Shown: positions 44,355 through 54,012 of the stretch, piece by piece
How positions within the stretch are numbered: the first letter of the stretch is position 1
How the letters are laid out: each line of letters starts with the position of its first letter
From: Vibrio aquaticus
Lineage (GTDB): Bacteria > Pseudomonadota > Gammaproteobacteria > Enterobacterales > Vibrionaceae
DNA: 64,000 nucleotides
Direction: 5' to 3'
Assembly: GCF_003970385.1 (NCBI RefSeq)
Contig: NZ_RXZH01000001.1
Span: forward strand, 785,300 to 849,299
Notes under the pieces: model-generated
The model's database searches: none
What the model saw: the letters and a program-made list of their open reading frames with translations, nothing else
Told to the model about the DNA's origin: nothing
Made by a program: the position numbers and the translations under genes

Positions 44355-45707
44355 CTATAGAAGAACAAGACTTAGAATGTAAACCAATGCCATCGCAGTC
44401 ACGCCTTGAACCAGCGTTGCCATGGTTTGAGCTCGGTAAGCCAAGCCCACAGACATACGGCTGAACTGCGACACTACCCAGAAGAAGCTGTCATTTGCGT
44501 GTGATACCGTCATTGCACCAGCACCGATCGCCATTACCGTTAGCACTCGACCCATTTCAGAGTCTAGGCCTAGCTGAGCTAGCATTGGCGCAACCAGTGC
44601 CGATGTTGTTACCAAGGCTACTGTTGAAGAACCTTGCGCTGATTTCAGTGCAGCGGCAACGATGAATGGCATAAAGATACCCACGCCTAATGCTGATAAT
44701 GTGGTGCCTAGGTATTCACCTAGCGGCGTTGCTTTTAGTACCGCACCAAATGCGCCACCCGCACCTGTGATGAGTAGAATTGGCGCTGCCGCAGTAATAC
44801 CTTGGCTAATGCGCTCGCCGAACTCTTCCACCTTGTTGTCACTTTTCAGTAGGCGAACCGATAGGAACAAACCAATGATCAATGCCGTCAGCGGTTGACC
44901 AAGGAACGACAACACATCAAACAATGCACCATCACCGAGCGGTAAGCTTGGGAACTTAGCAATAGAACCTAGACAGATAAGCAAAATAGGAACAAAAATT
45001 GGGGCAAATGCTTGGCCTGCTGTTGGCAGTTCACCGTAAGAGGCTTTCAACGCTTTCCAATCTTGCTTCACTTCTTCAACGTGATCGTCATTATCTGGCT
45101 CTACGTCTTTAAAGCGGTTTGCCCACAACATACCGGCAAGCGCCGCCGTTGCTGCAACGAAGATACCAACACCAATCACTAAGCCAAGGTTCGACTCTAG
45201 ACCTAGATTACCCGCCGCCGCAATTGGACCCGGCGTTGGTGGAACAAAGGTGTGCGTTGCGTATAGACCCGTTGCCAAAGCAACACTCATTGCCACGCTC
45301 GATGTTTTTAAGCGGTTCGCTAGTGACTCTTTTAACGAGTTCAAAATAACGAAGCCAGAGTCACAAAATACCGGTACCGATACGATGTAGCCGATGATAC
45401 TCATGGTTAGCGTTGGGAATCGCTCGCCCAGCACTTTAATCACCGTGTCTGCCATGGTAATCGCTGCGCCACTTTTCTCTAGGATGACACCAATGATGGT
45501 GCCTAGAACAATCACTAAGCCGATGTAACCTAAGATTCCGCCAAAACCTGATGCGATGGTTTTCGCAATGCTGTCAGCAGGTAGACCGTAAGCAAAGGCC
45601 GCTAAAAAGGCTGCGACAATCAGTGCGAGAAAAGGGTGCAGTTTGAATTTGGTGGTTGCGAGGACGATAAAGGCTATCACCCCCAACAATATTAAGATAA
45701 GACTCAT
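44355..45707 (-). CDS. GntP-family sugar-acid permease
   Basis: A 450-residue inner-membrane transporter with about 12-14 hydrophobic segments, starting at ATG 45707 after a GGAG ribosome binding site; a 38-codon longer start is unlikely. GntP family motifs include ALATGLYATHTFVPPTPGPIAAAG and SHANDSFFWVVSQFSRMS. The family takes up gluconate, glycerate and related acids by proton symport. Pairing with glycerate kinase suggests glycerate or a related acid as cargo. Confidence 0.9.
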   Translation of the reverse strand: MSLILILLGVIAFIVLATTKFKLHPFLALIVAAFLAAFAYGLPADSIAKTIASGFGGILGYIGLVIVLGTIIGVILEKSGAAITMADTVIKVLGERFPTLTMSIIGYIVSVPVFCDSGFVILNSLKESLANRLKTSSVAMSVALATGLYATHTFVPPTPGPIAAAGNLGLESNLGLVIGVGIFVAATAALAGMLWANRFKDVEPDNDDHVEEVKQDWKALKASYGELPTAGQAFAPIFVPILLICLGSIAKFPSLPLGDGALFDVLSFLGQPLTALIIGLFLSVRLLKSDNKVEEFGERISQGITAAAPILLITGAGGAFGAVLKATPLGEYLGTTLSALGVGIFMPFIVAAALKSAQGSSTVALVTTSALVAPMLAQLGLDSEMGRVLTVMAIGAGAMTVSHANDSFFWVVSQFSRMSVGLAYRAQTMATLVQGVTAMALVYILSLVLL

Positions 45708-45886
45708 GATAACTCCGTTTATAATAGTATTCGTGCGAACGGTTGGCCGATGCCTTACGTTCAGAGTGCCTGTAGGGACGGTGTTATTATTCAGCGAAGT
45801 GTGCGCCATTCCTTTATGCAAAATGACAAATCTATCAACCTTAATACGCTATAAAATTGTCACCTTGCACAAACCAATGCGTTTAC

Positions 45887-47029
45887 TCAGTGACATTTAA
45901 TAGCTAAATATAACTGCACCTTATGATCTAAACTACTGATTTTTAAATTAGTTATCTCTTCTATCTTTTCTATTCGGTAACGAAGCGTATTTCGGTGAAT
46001 ATGTAGCACCGCACAAGTTTGAGCCAGATCGCAGTCCTGATCAAAAAATACTCGCAGTGTTTTAGCTAATACGCCTTTATCGTCCTTTTGTTGCAATAAA
46101 CCCAATGGTTCTAGTAACTGAGCACGTCGCCACTGGTCTTGTTTTAAACCGCCGACCAGGACAGCCAATTTATGTTCCTGATAAAACAGAATGGCTTGCT
46201 TATTGTTGTCTGATCCAGCCATGGTGGCTTTGGCGGTTTCATACGAACGGGCAAGACCATCCACACCGGGAAAATATTGGCCCATCGCGATCTTAATAGA
46301 AAAGTCGGTTTCTTGAGCAATGCGCCTAAGCAGCTTTTTGACTCGTGTTTTTTCTTCTTCTAGATTCCACTTATCATTAACCACCGTCACCGGCTTTAAC
46401 ACCACGACTTCGTTATTCGACACCGACACAATACCGACAATGTTGTCTCGTTCTGGGTATTCCAGTAAGTGCACCAACTTTTGCAGGTGCTCTTGAGTTA
46501 ATGGCTGCCCTTGCTTGGGTATCACTTTGACCGTTGCGGCGATTCTTGGCTGAGATAAATTCAAATCCAAACGCTCAGCAATCGACAACAACTGGTTTTC
46601 ACTTAAGGTGGAACCTTGAATCAATTGCAGTAACAGCTCTTCACGATGACGTTTATTCCACTGAATCTGGGCCATTAAGGCTTCTTGTTCGATGATCAGT
46701 TCAGCGGCCATCTTGACCAGTTCACCATAGCTTCTTACTTCATCTGGCTGACCGGATATCCCCACCACACCTATCACGTTATCTTGATAAACAACGGGTA
46801 AGTTGATGCCTTCTTTCACACCGATCAGTGTGCTGGCCACCGTCTGATTGATTTCGACAATGCGGTTATCGTGTATTGCCAGCAGCGCGCCTTCATGGGT
46901 GCGATGCAAACGGGATGGATCACTCGAACCAATTATGATTCCGTTTTCATCCATCACGTTGACAGGAAACTGGATAATTTTCGTTGCTCGCTCAACAATT
47001 TGGCGGGCAATCAGGGTGTTTAACTGCAT
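45887..47029 (-). CDS. sugar-diacid regulator CdaR-like activator
   Basis: A 380-residue regulator with the N-terminal diacid-recognition domain (RQIVERATKIIQFPVNVMDENGIIIGSSDPSRLHRTHEGAL) and a C-terminal PucR/CdaR-type HTH (LFFDQDCDLAQTCAVLHIHRNTLRYRIEKIEEIT). In E. coli, CdaR senses glycerate/galactarate-type acids and activates the gar and gud genes. I chose ATG 47029 (MQLNTL). It lies immediately upstream of the permease/kinase genes on the same strand and probably activates them. Confidence 0.9.
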   Translation of the reverse strand: MQLNTLIARQIVERATKIIQFPVNVMDENGIIIGSSDPSRLHRTHEGALLAIHDNRIVEINQTVASTLIGVKEGINLPVVYQDNVIGVVGISGQPDEVRSYGELVKMAAELIIEQEALMAQIQWNKRHREELLLQLIQGSTLSENQLLSIAERLDLNLSQPRIAATVKVIPKQGQPLTQEHLQKLVHLLEYPERDNIVGIVSVSNNEVVVLKPVTVVNDKWNLEEEKTRVKKLLRRIAQETDFSIKIAMGQYFPGVDGLARSYETAKATMAGSDNNKQAILFYQEHKLAVLVGGLKQDQWRRAQLLEPLGLLQQKDDKGVLAKTLRVFFDQDCDLAQTCAVLHIHRNTLRYRIEKIEEITNLKISSLDHKVQLYLAIKCH

Positions 47030-47372
47030 CTCTTTTGCCTTGTGATAATGGCCTATCGGCACACCCAAATAACATATCACAAGCTAAGTGACGTTGGCTG
47101 AACAGCGATTTCGCTCAGGTCACATAGAAAGAAAAAATCCCGAAGTAAGCTCGCAAGGTGCCTGCTAAGACGGAGACCGAGGATGCTCCTACCTATTGTC
47201 TTACAACGGGAACGCGTATTAAAAGGAGACAAAAACCTACGCGATTTAAGTTATATCAGCCAAGCTAAACTCCCCACATGAGGTAAGCCGAGCTGATACA
47301 GTGCATAGGGGTGGCAAGGGAGAGGAATCCTATTCACCCCAAACGGAAACGAACTCATTCCATCAAGGCGTA
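47030..47372. other. intergenic stretch with inverted repeats, function unknown
   Basis: A 343-bp non-coding interval between the cdaR-like and tartronate semialdehyde reductase genes, both minus strand. It holds the promoter of the regulator and several imperfect inverted repeats: TATCAGC/GCTGATA around 47250-47300, and GGGGTG/CACCCC around 47308-47340. No clear ORF, tRNA or known riboswitch pattern is seen. Confidence 0.35.
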
Positions 47373-48269
47373 CTAATCACGAATTGAGTGATTCGCACGT
47401 TTTTCAATCGCTTTGATAAGCGCGGAATGATCCCAGTTAGAACCGCCTTGCGCCGCACACTCTTCAAACAGCTCTTGCGCCGTCTGTGTGTTTGGCAGAT
47501 CAATCTCTAGTTCACGAGCGCCTGTCAGGGCTAGGTCTAAATCTTTCTGGTGTAGTGAAATTCTAAAGCCAGGATCAAACGTACCTTCAATCATACGCTC
47601 ACCGTGTACTTCCAAAATCTTCGAGCTGGCAAAGCCACCTAACAGAGCTTGACGAACGCGAGCCGGATCAGCACCTGCTTTCGACGCAAACACGAGCGCT
47701 TCCGACACCGCTTCAATGTTAAGTGCCACGATGATCTGGTTAGCGACTTTACACGTTTGGCCTGCGCCATTTTCACCAACAAGTGTGATGTTTTTACCCA
47801 TCGCTTCAAACAGAGGACGAGCTGTGTCGAATGCTTCTTGAGCACCACCAACCATGATGCTCAGTGCCGCATTGATCGCACCGACTTCACCGCCAGATAC
47901 CGGCGCATCTAGGTATTGCGCACCACTTTCATTAACGCGAGACGCAATCGCTTTGGTTGCCATTGGCGAGATAGAACTCATGTCGATAACCAGTTTGCCT
48001 TGTGCACCACCTGACGTTAGGCCCGCTTCTACACCGTTATCACCAAACAGAACATCTTCGACTTGTGGTGTGTTTGGTACCATCAGAATGATGACATCTG
48101 CCGCTTCAGTCGCCGCTTGAGCAGAATTAACCACCTGAGCGCCCGCAGCTACAAGGTCATTTGGTGCAGGGTTGAAGTGGTCAGATAGAACCAAGTCATG
48201 GCCTGCTTTTTGTAGATTAGCCGCCATTGGACGACCCATGATACCTGTACCGATAAATGCAATTTTCAT
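47373..48269 (-). CDS. glxR: tartronate semialdehyde reductase
   Basis: A 298-residue beta-hydroxyacid dehydrogenase. It reduces tartronate semialdehyde to D-glycerate with NADH. The N-terminal Rossmann motif is GTGIMGRPMAANLQKAGH; the substrate-binding DAPVSGG and the catalytic lysine in GAGQTCKVANQIIVALN are visible. ATG 48269 is preferred over a 14-codon longer start. It follows hyi and gcl on the same strand and completes the glyoxylate-to-glycerate route. It is distinguished from 3-hydroxyisobutyrate dehydrogenase mainly by that context. Confidence 0.93.
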   Translation of the reverse strand: MKIAFIGTGIMGRPMAANLQKAGHDLVLSDHFNPAPNDLVAAGAQVVNSAQAATEAADVIILMVPNTPQVEDVLFGDNGVEAGLTSGGAQGKLVIDMSSISPMATKAIASRVNESGAQYLDAPVSGGEVGAINAALSIMVGGAQEAFDTARPLFEAMGKNITLVGENGAGQTCKVANQIIVALNIEAVSEALVFASKAGADPARVRQALLGGFASSKILEVHGERMIEGTFDPGFRISLHQKDLDLALTGARELEIDLPNTQTAQELFEECAAQGGSNWDHSALIKAIEKRANHSIRD

Positions 48270-48319
48270 AATATGTTCTCCGTAACGTTTGCCCACCCAA
48301 TCGATGGGCATTCACCGCA

Positions 48320-49096
48320 TTAGCGGTATAGGTTGAGCCAATCTAGGCCTTCAGTTGTGGTGGTTTTCGGCTTGTATTCACAGCCCACCCAGCCCTGATA
48401 ACCAAGGTCATCTAAATGCTTTAGTACAAACGGATAGTTGATTTCGCCTGTGCCTGGCTCATGGCGACCTGGGTTGTCTGCCAATTGCACGTGAGCAATT
48501 TGGTCGATATTAGCCGTCATGGTCGGGGTAAGATCCCCTTCCATGATTTGCATGTGATAGATGTCGTATTGAATAGACAAGTTATCGCTGCCAACTTCTT
48601 TGATGACCGCTTTCGCTTGCTCGGTTGTATTGAGGAAGAAGCCAGGAATATCACGGGTGTTAATGGCTTCGATCACCAATCGAATACCCGCTTCTTTCAA
48701 CGCTTGCGCCGCATAGCGAAGGTTAATCACAAAGGTGGCATATGCATCAATGTCGCTCACCCCTTGTGGAACGATCCCTGCGAGGCAGTTGATTTGGGTA
48801 TTACCCAATACTTTGGCGTAGGCGATTGCCTTTGCCACACCAGACTGGAATTCTTCGACTCGGCTTGGGTCAACGGCGATACCGCGGTCGCCCCCTTCCC
48901 AGTCACCGGCCGGTAGGTTGAATAACACTTGGGTAAGTTGGTTTTCATCCAGTTTCTCCTTAATCTGCTCGGCTTCAAGCGCATAAGGGAACAGGTATTC
49001 GACCCCTTGAAATCCTGCTTTTGCGGCTGCTTCAAAACGGTCTTCAAATTCCAGCTCGGTAAATAACATGGATAGATTTGCTGCAAACTTTGCCAT
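48320..49096 (-). CDS. hyi: hydroxypyruvate isomerase
   Basis: A 258-residue TIM-barrel (AP endonuclease-2-like) enzyme that interconverts hydroxypyruvate and tartronate semialdehyde. Visible segments include FAANLSMLFTELEFEDRFEAAAKAGFQGVEYLFPY, the metal ligand Glu in RLVIEAINTRDIPGFFLN, IQYDIYHMQIMEGD and GEINYPFVL. It is placed between gcl (22 bp upstream) and glxR, as in enterobacterial glyoxylate operons. Confidence 0.95.
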   Translation of the reverse strand: MAKFAANLSMLFTELEFEDRFEAAAKAGFQGVEYLFPYALEAEQIKEKLDENQLTQVLFNLPAGDWEGGDRGIAVDPSRVEEFQSGVAKAIAYAKVLGNTQINCLAGIVPQGVSDIDAYATFVINLRYAAQALKEAGIRLVIEAINTRDIPGFFLNTTEQAKAVIKEVGSDNLSIQYDIYHMQIMEGDLTPTMTANIDQIAHVQLADNPGRHEPGTGEINYPFVLKHLDDLGYQGWVGCEYKPKTTTTEGLDWLNLYR

Positions 49097-49118
49097 TGCT
49101 ATGTCCTTATACTTGCTA

Positions 49119-50894
49119 TTAATCTCGGTGAATCAGTGCGGTTGGTGCGTCGTCAACGCTTTCTGCGAGTGATTCAAACTCGTTGATCGCATCAATTTCT
49201 ACGCCCATAGCGATGTTTGTTACACGCTCAAGAATCACTTCTACAACCACTGGAACTTTGTGCTTGTTCATCAGCTCTTTCGCTTGTACAAACGCCTCTT
49301 GCATCTGCTCTGGGTCCGTCACTCGGATCGCTTTACAACCTAAGCCTTCCACTACCGTTACGTGGTCAACACCATAACCATTCAGCTCAGGCGCATTTTG
49401 GTTTTCAAACGCCAGCTGAACACAGTAATCGATGTCAAATTGACGCTGCGCTTGGCGAATTAGACCTAGGTAAGAGTTGTTCACCAATACGTGGATGTAA
49501 GGCAAGTTGAACTGAGCACCTACTGCCAATTCTTCAATCATGAACTGGAAGTCGTAGTCACCTGAAATCGCTACGATGTCACGATTTGGATCCGCGGCAC
49601 GTACACCCAATGCAGCTGGTGTTGTCCAACCTAGTGGACCTGCTTGACCACAGTTGATCCAGTGGCGAGGTTTGTATACGTGCAGGAACTGGGCGGCAGC
49701 GATTTGTGATAGGCCAATGGTGCTCACGTAGCAGGTGTCTCGGCCGAACGCTTTGTTCATCTCTTCGTAAACACGCATTGGTTTGATTGGTGCATCGGTA
49801 TAGTGCGTTTTACGTAGCATGGTTGCTTTACGCTGCTGACATTCGCCTACCCACGCGCTGCGGTTTGGCAGTTTGCCGGCATCTCGCCATTCACGCGCTA
49901 CTTCAACCAATAGCTCTAGTGCGGATTTCGCATCCGACACGATGCCGAGATCTGGACAGAACACACGACCAATTTGCGTTGGCTCGATATCTACGTGAAC
50001 AAACTTACGTCCTTTGGTGTACACATCCAGAGAACCGGTATGACGGTTGGCCCAGCGGTTACCGATGCCAAATACAAAGTCAGACTCCAGCATGGTTGCG
50101 TTACCATAGCGATGCGCGGTTTGCAGACCGACCATACCTGCCATCAGCTCATGATCATCGGCGATTGAGCCCCACCCCATCAATGTTGGGATTACAGGTA
50201 CACCAGTGATCTCAGCAAACTGCTGTAGGAGCTCTTCAGCACCCGCGTTAATCACACCACCGCCAGAAACGATCAGCGGATTGGCCGAATCACACATCAT
50301 CTCCATCGCTTTCTCAACCTGAGCACGAGTCGCTTTTGGTTGATAAGCCTCTAGTGGTTCATAAGTATCGATATCGAACTCAATTTCCGTTAGCTGAACA
50401 TCCAGCGGAAGGTCGATAAGCACTGGTCCAGGTCGGCCAGAGCGCATTAAGTGAAACGCTTGTTGGAATGCGCGTGGCACCTGCGCTGGTTCTAGCACTG
50501 TCGTTGCCCACTTAGTCACAGGTTTAGCAATAGATTCAATGTCTACTGCTTGGAAGTCTTCTTTATGTAGACGCGCTCTTGGCGCCTGACCGGTAATACA
50601 TAAAATAGGTATTGAGTCAGCCGAAGCCGAGTACAAACCTGTGATCATATCGGTACCCGCCGGACCTGATGTGCCGATACACACACCGATATTGCTTTGA
50701 TTGGTTCGGGTGTAACCTTCTGCCATATGAGAAGCGCCTTCAACGTGACGCGCTAATACATGATCAATACCACCCAGCTTTTTCATCGCTGCGTACATAG
50801 GGTTGATGGCTGCGCCAGGGACGCCGAAGGCAATGTCCACACCTTCCTTTTTCAACACTTCTACCGCTGCCTCTATTGCCTTCATCTTTGCCAT
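49119..50894 (-). CDS. gcl: glyoxylate carboligase
   Basis: A 591-residue ThDP/FAD enzyme that condenses two glyoxylates to tartronate semialdehyde with loss of CO2. The N-terminus [18 protein letters not shown] aligns with E. coli Gcl. The residue after ARH at position 51 is valine, the Gcl hallmark that replaces the glutamate found in other ThDP enzymes. The ThDP motif GDYDFQ...[15 protein letters not shown] is at the C-terminus. The start at ATG 50894 has a strong GGAGG ribosome binding site; a longer ORF start is not supported. It is the first gene of gcl-hyi-glxR, divergent from malate synthase. Confidence 0.96.
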   Translation of the reverse strand: MAKMKAIEAAVEVLKKEGVDIAFGVPGAAINPMYAAMKKLGGIDHVLARHVEGASHMAEGYTRTNQSNIGVCIGTSGPAGTDMITGLYSASADSIPILCITGQAPRARLHKEDFQAVDIESIAKPVTKWATTVLEPAQVPRAFQQAFHLMRSGRPGPVLIDLPLDVQLTEIEFDIDTYEPLEAYQPKATRAQVEKAMEMMCDSANPLIVSGGGVINAGAEELLQQFAEITGVPVIPTLMGWGSIADDHELMAGMVGLQTAHRYGNATMLESDFVFGIGNRWANRHTGSLDVYTKGRKFVHVDIEPTQIGRVFCPDLGIVSDAKSALELLVEVAREWRDAGKLPNRSAWVGECQQRKATMLRKTHYTDAPIKPMRVYEEMNKAFGRDTCYVSTIGLSQIAAAQFLHVYKPRHWINCGQAGPLGWTTPAALGVRAADPNRDIVAISGDYDFQFMIEELAVGAQFNLPYIHVLVNNSYLGLIRQAQRQFDIDYCVQLAFENQNAPELNGYGVDHVTVVEGLGCKAIRVTDPEQMQEAFVQAKELMNKHKVPVVVEVILERVTNIAMGVEIDAINEFESLAESVDDAPTALIHRD

Positions 50895-51207
50895 GCGAAC
50901 CTCCATTTCGATTGTATACAATTCAAAGATACTTTGTGTACTATGAATCATATTTCGATTTTGGCAACCCCCATTTGCAACATTTTTCCAACATAGAGCA
51001 ATAGCTCGAAGCGATCACTAACCCCGAAATGCCTAGAAATCATTACTTTATATAAAATATCTTCACGTAAAAATAATTTCACTCAGAGACAAATGAAAAA
51101 TAATTGTTAAATACCCTTTGATTGTTTACATAATTTGAAATATAAGTACTTCTGAAAGGTAGATTTTGTACACAAAATCATTCGCTATTGTTTAAAGGAG
51201 ACAAACA
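50895..51207. promoter_or_regulatory. gcl/aceB divergent control region with two palindromes
   Basis: A 313-bp AT-rich region between gcl (minus) and aceB (plus), with no gene. ATTGTATACAAT at 50911-50922 is a perfect 12-bp palindrome 17 bp before the gcl start. GATTTTGT-AC-ACAAAATC at 51162-51179 has 8-bp arms and lies 29 bp before the aceB start. Both share a TTGTNTACAA-like core of the type bound by FCD-class GntR regulators. No such regulator is in the window. Confidence 0.6.
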
Positions 51208-52836
51208 ATGAGTCTGAACGATGTAGCAGAAAAAGCGGAAACCGCTTGTCTGCGCGTAATTGGTAATACGGATAACCCAGAGTACCAAGCCATCCTATCT
51301 AATGAGGCACTTTCTTTTCTTTCCAAATTGGTTGAAAAGTTTACGCCTCGCCGAGATGCCCTACTACAAGCCCGTGAAGAACAACAAAAACGCTACGATG
51401 CGGGTGAGTTACCTAACTTTAGAACGGATACCCAGTCCATCCGCGACAATAAGAGTTGGAAAGTGGCCACGCCACCGCCTGAGTTGCTTGATCGTCGCGT
51501 CGAAATCACTGGCCCCATTGAACGAAAGATGGTGATCAATGCACTGAACTCTGGCGCAAAAGTGTTCATGTGTTGCTTCGAGGACGCGTCGTCACCAACT
51601 TGGGAGAACATGGTTGAAGGACAGATCAACCTACGTGATGCCAACGCACGAACCATCAGTTATCACGATCAAGCAAAAAACAAACACTATCAGCTCAGTG
51701 ATGACCCAGCGTTATTGATTGCCCGTCCGCGAGGCCTGCACCTGCCGGAGCAATCTATTCAATACGCAGATAAGCCAATCCCAGGCTGTCTGATGGACTT
51801 CGCGCTGTACTTCTATCACAACTACTTAACTCGCGCTGAGCAGGGGTTAGGTGTGTACTACTACATTCCAAAACTAGAGAGCATGGAAGAGTCCCAGTGG
51901 TGGGATGATGTGTTCTCGTTTACGGAAGATTATTTCGGGGTTCAACGCGGTACAGTTCGCGCGACGGTGCTGATCGAAACCTTGCCAGCCGTATTCCAAA
52001 TGGATGAAATGCTTTACGCCATGCGTGATCATATTGTGGCGATGAACTGTGGTCGATGGGACTACATCTTTAGCTACATTAAAACGCTGAAAAACCACGC
52101 TGATCGTATCTTGCCAGATCGACACGTTGTCGGCATGGATAAAGCCTTCCTCAATGCCTACAGCCAATTACTGATTCGTACCTGCCACCAGCGAGGCGCG
52201 TTAGCAATGGGCGGTATGTCGGCGTTTATTCCGGCCAAAGATCCCGCTGAAATGGAGCGCGTGACCGCCAAAGTGATCGAAGATAAAGAGCGAGAGTCTC
52301 GCAACGGTCACGATGGTACTTGGGTTGCGCACCCTGCTTTGGTTGATCTGGCGATGTCCGTGTTTGAAAAGAACCTAGACGGTAAGCCAAACCAGCTGGA
52401 TTTCGTGAGTCCATCTCACGATATTGGCGCAGACATTCTGCTTCAACCTTGTGAAGGCAGTCGCGATGAAGCTGGCGTGCGTAAGAATATCCGCATTGCC
52501 CTTTACTACATTGAAGCGTGGATTCAAGGCTACGGCTGTGTGCCAATCTACGGCTTGATGGAAGATGCTGCAACCGCAGAGATCTCTCGTGCCAATATCT
52601 GGCAGTGGATTCGCCATAGTGTCCAACTCGACGACGGACAAACCTTTACCAAAGAGCTCTTCCACACTTGGTTGTATCAAGAGCTCGATACGATTAAACA
52701 GGAAGTGGGTGATGCTCGTTATGCAGCAGGCCGCTTTGAACAAACCGCTGACCTTTTCTTCGAGCTGTCTACCGCAGAAGAGTTCGCCACCTTCCTGACC
52801 TTACCAAGCTATCAGCTTCTGCAAGAGGCTGGTTAA
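51208..52836 (+). CDS. aceB: malate synthase A
   Basis: A 542-residue enzyme that condenses glyoxylate with acetyl-CoA to give malate in the glyoxylate shunt. The malate synthase signature MRDHIVAMNCGRWDYIFSYIK is intact. The N-terminal RRDALLQAREEQQKRYDAGELPNF and C-terminal YYIEAWIQGYGCVPIYGLMEDAATAEISRANIWQW are also conserved. AAGGAG precedes ATG 51208. Isocitrate lyase (aceA) does not follow, so the gene here is linked to the glyoxylate-handling genes rather than to an ace operon. Confidence 0.95.
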   Translation: MSLNDVAEKAETACLRVIGNTDNPEYQAILSNEALSFLSKLVEKFTPRRDALLQAREEQQKRYDAGELPNFRTDTQSIRDNKSWKVATPPPELLDRRVEITGPIERKMVINALNSGAKVFMCCFEDASSPTWENMVEGQINLRDANARTISYHDQAKNKHYQLSDDPALLIARPRGLHLPEQSIQYADKPIPGCLMDFALYFYHNYLTRAEQGLGVYYYIPKLESMEESQWWDDVFSFTEDYFGVQRGTVRATVLIETLPAVFQMDEMLYAMRDHIVAMNCGRWDYIFSYIKTLKNHADRILPDRHVVGMDKAFLNAYSQLLIRTCHQRGALAMGGMSAFIPAKDPAEMERVTAKVIEDKERESRNGHDGTWVAHPALVDLAMSVFEKNLDGKPNQLDFVSPSHDIGADILLQPCEGSRDEAGVRKNIRIALYYIEAWIQGYGCVPIYGLMEDAATAEISRANIWQWIRHSVQLDDGQTFTKELFHTWLYQELDTIKQEVGDARYAAGRFEQTADLFFELSTAEEFATFLTLPSYQLLQEAG

Positions 52837-52843
52837 TCTCTGG

Positions 52844-52859
52844 CTCACAATCGTGTGAG
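52844..52859 (+). other. hairpin between aceB and glcG-like gene
   Basis: CTCACA (52844-52849) pairs with TGTGAG (52854-52859) around a 4-nt loop in the short gap before the glcG-like ribosome binding site. It may tune relative expression; it has no T-run. Confidence 0.4.
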
Positions 52860-52885
52860 AGAGATTGAAGACTATAGGAGATAAC

Positions 52886-53323
52886 ATGGGAAGTTTAACT
52901 CTAGAACAAGCGCTAAGTGTCATTGACGGCACGTTTCAGGCCGGTTCGCAAACCAAAAGTGCACCGCTGACTGTCGCAGTATTAGACAGTGGTGGCAAAC
53001 TGATCTCTCTCCAAAGGCAAGATGGCTCAAGCATGATGCGACCAGACATCGCCATTGCCAAAGCTTGGGGAGCACTCGCTCTCGGCTGTTCGTCGCGTAA
53101 ATTAGCTCAAGATGCTGATAACCGGCCGGCCTTCATCTCTGCGGTTAATGTTTTGGCTCACGGTAATATGGTTCCCGTCCCTGGCGGCCTATTGATCCGA
53201 GATTCACATAAAAACATTCTCGGAGCCGTTGGCGTCAGCGGTGATTTGTCTGATATTGACGAAAGCTGCGCACTGGGTGGGATCGATCATGCACAGCTCT
53301 ATTGCGATGAGTCGCTCTCTTAG
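52886..53323 (+). CDS. GlcG/HbpS-family heme-binding-like protein
   Basis: A 145-residue GlcG/HbpS family protein (GSLTLEQALSVIDGTFQ; PLTVAVLDSGGKLISLQRQDGSS; AWGALALGCSSRKLA; VPVPGGLLIRD, GAVGVSGD). The ATG at 52886 has GGAG 6 nt upstream; an upstream TTG in frame is unlikely. In E. coli GlcG sits in the glycolate operon, but glycolate oxidase genes are absent here. Family members bind heme or corrinoids; its role with malate synthase is unclear. It ends at a strong terminator. Confidence 0.88.
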   Translation: MGSLTLEQALSVIDGTFQAGSQTKSAPLTVAVLDSGGKLISLQRQDGSSMMRPDIAIAKAWGALALGCSSRKLAQDADNRPAFISAVNVLAHGNMVPVPGGLLIRDSHKNILGAVGVSGDLSDIDESCALGGIDHAQLYCDESLS

Positions 53324-53353
53324 TTACTTCCCGATATCTGCTACACAAACAAA

Positions 53354-53379
53354 AACGCCCTCATCCAAATGAGGGCGTT
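53354..53379. terminator. bidirectional terminator between glcG-like and marR genes
   Basis: AACGCCCTCAT (53354-53364) pairs with ATGAGGGCGTT (53369-53379); A-rich and T-rich flanks on both sides suit either strand. Confidence 0.9.
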
Positions 53380-53398
53380 ATTTTCTCAAAACTGTTAA

Positions 53399-53881
53399 TT
53401 ACTCGTACTGAGTCAACCAACCTTTGGTCAAGGTATTCATCTGCTTTTTCTGGTTAGTGTTTAAACCTTTCACCAACTTGGCTTGCACAGCTGCGTGCTC
53501 TTCAATGATTTTATCGATAAGCACAAACCCATCTTGAGTCAGCTCAACCGTCACACTACGGCGGTCTTCTTTGCTGTGCTCACGGCCAATCAGACCTTTC
53601 TTCTCAAGTTTGTCCAATCGATTGGTCATTGCACCTGAGGTCAACATCATTGAATCAATCAACTCTGATGGGGTTAAACGGAAAGGCTGACCGCTGCGGC
53701 GCAGGGTTGCCAATACATCAAACTCCCCCAACTTAAGGTCGTAACGCTTATGTAACTGAGCGACTTCCGTTTCCATATATTTGGCGATACGCATCAGCCG
53801 GCCCATGATCGCCATTGGCTCTGTATCTAACTCTGGCTTTTCCTTAGCCCACTGCTCAACTACTCTATCAATAGCGTCCAT
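53399..53881 (-). CDS. MarR-family transcriptional regulator
   Basis: A 160-residue winged-helix regulator (FDVLATLRRSGQPFRLTPSELIDSMMLTSGAMTNRLDKLEKKGLIGREHSKEDRRSVTVELT), with N- and C-terminal dimerisation helices. The DRR wing motif is intact. It is divergent from an EamA exporter gene, and two copies of a TATCTTAAC-type palindrome lie between them. It probably represses itself and the exporter and responds to an aromatic or toxic effector of unknown identity. Confidence 0.92.
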   Translation of the reverse strand: MDAIDRVVEQWAKEKPELDTEPMAIMGRLMRIAKYMETEVAQLHKRYDLKLGEFDVLATLRRSGQPFRLTPSELIDSMMLTSGAMTNRLDKLEKKGLIGREHSKEDRRSVTVELTQDGFVLIDKIIEEHAAVQAKLVKGLNTNQKKQMNTLTKGWLTQYE

Positions 53882-53953
53882 GAAAATTTGTCTCCACTAA
53901 CCATGAATAGCCATCTGAACTCAATCAGATTGGTATATAAAATGCTGTTTTGA

Positions 53954-53973
53954 GTATCTTAACATGAAGATAC
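53954..53973. promoter_or_regulatory. MarR operator 1
   Basis: GTATCTTAACATGAAGATAC: 7-bp inverted arms around a 6-bp centre, within the marR/eamA divergent region about 75 bp before the marR start. The same sequence recurs at 54013-54032. Confidence 0.75.
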
Positions 53974-54012
53974 TTTACAAACATCGATTTTAAGCGTACA
54001 TTCATCACAAAA

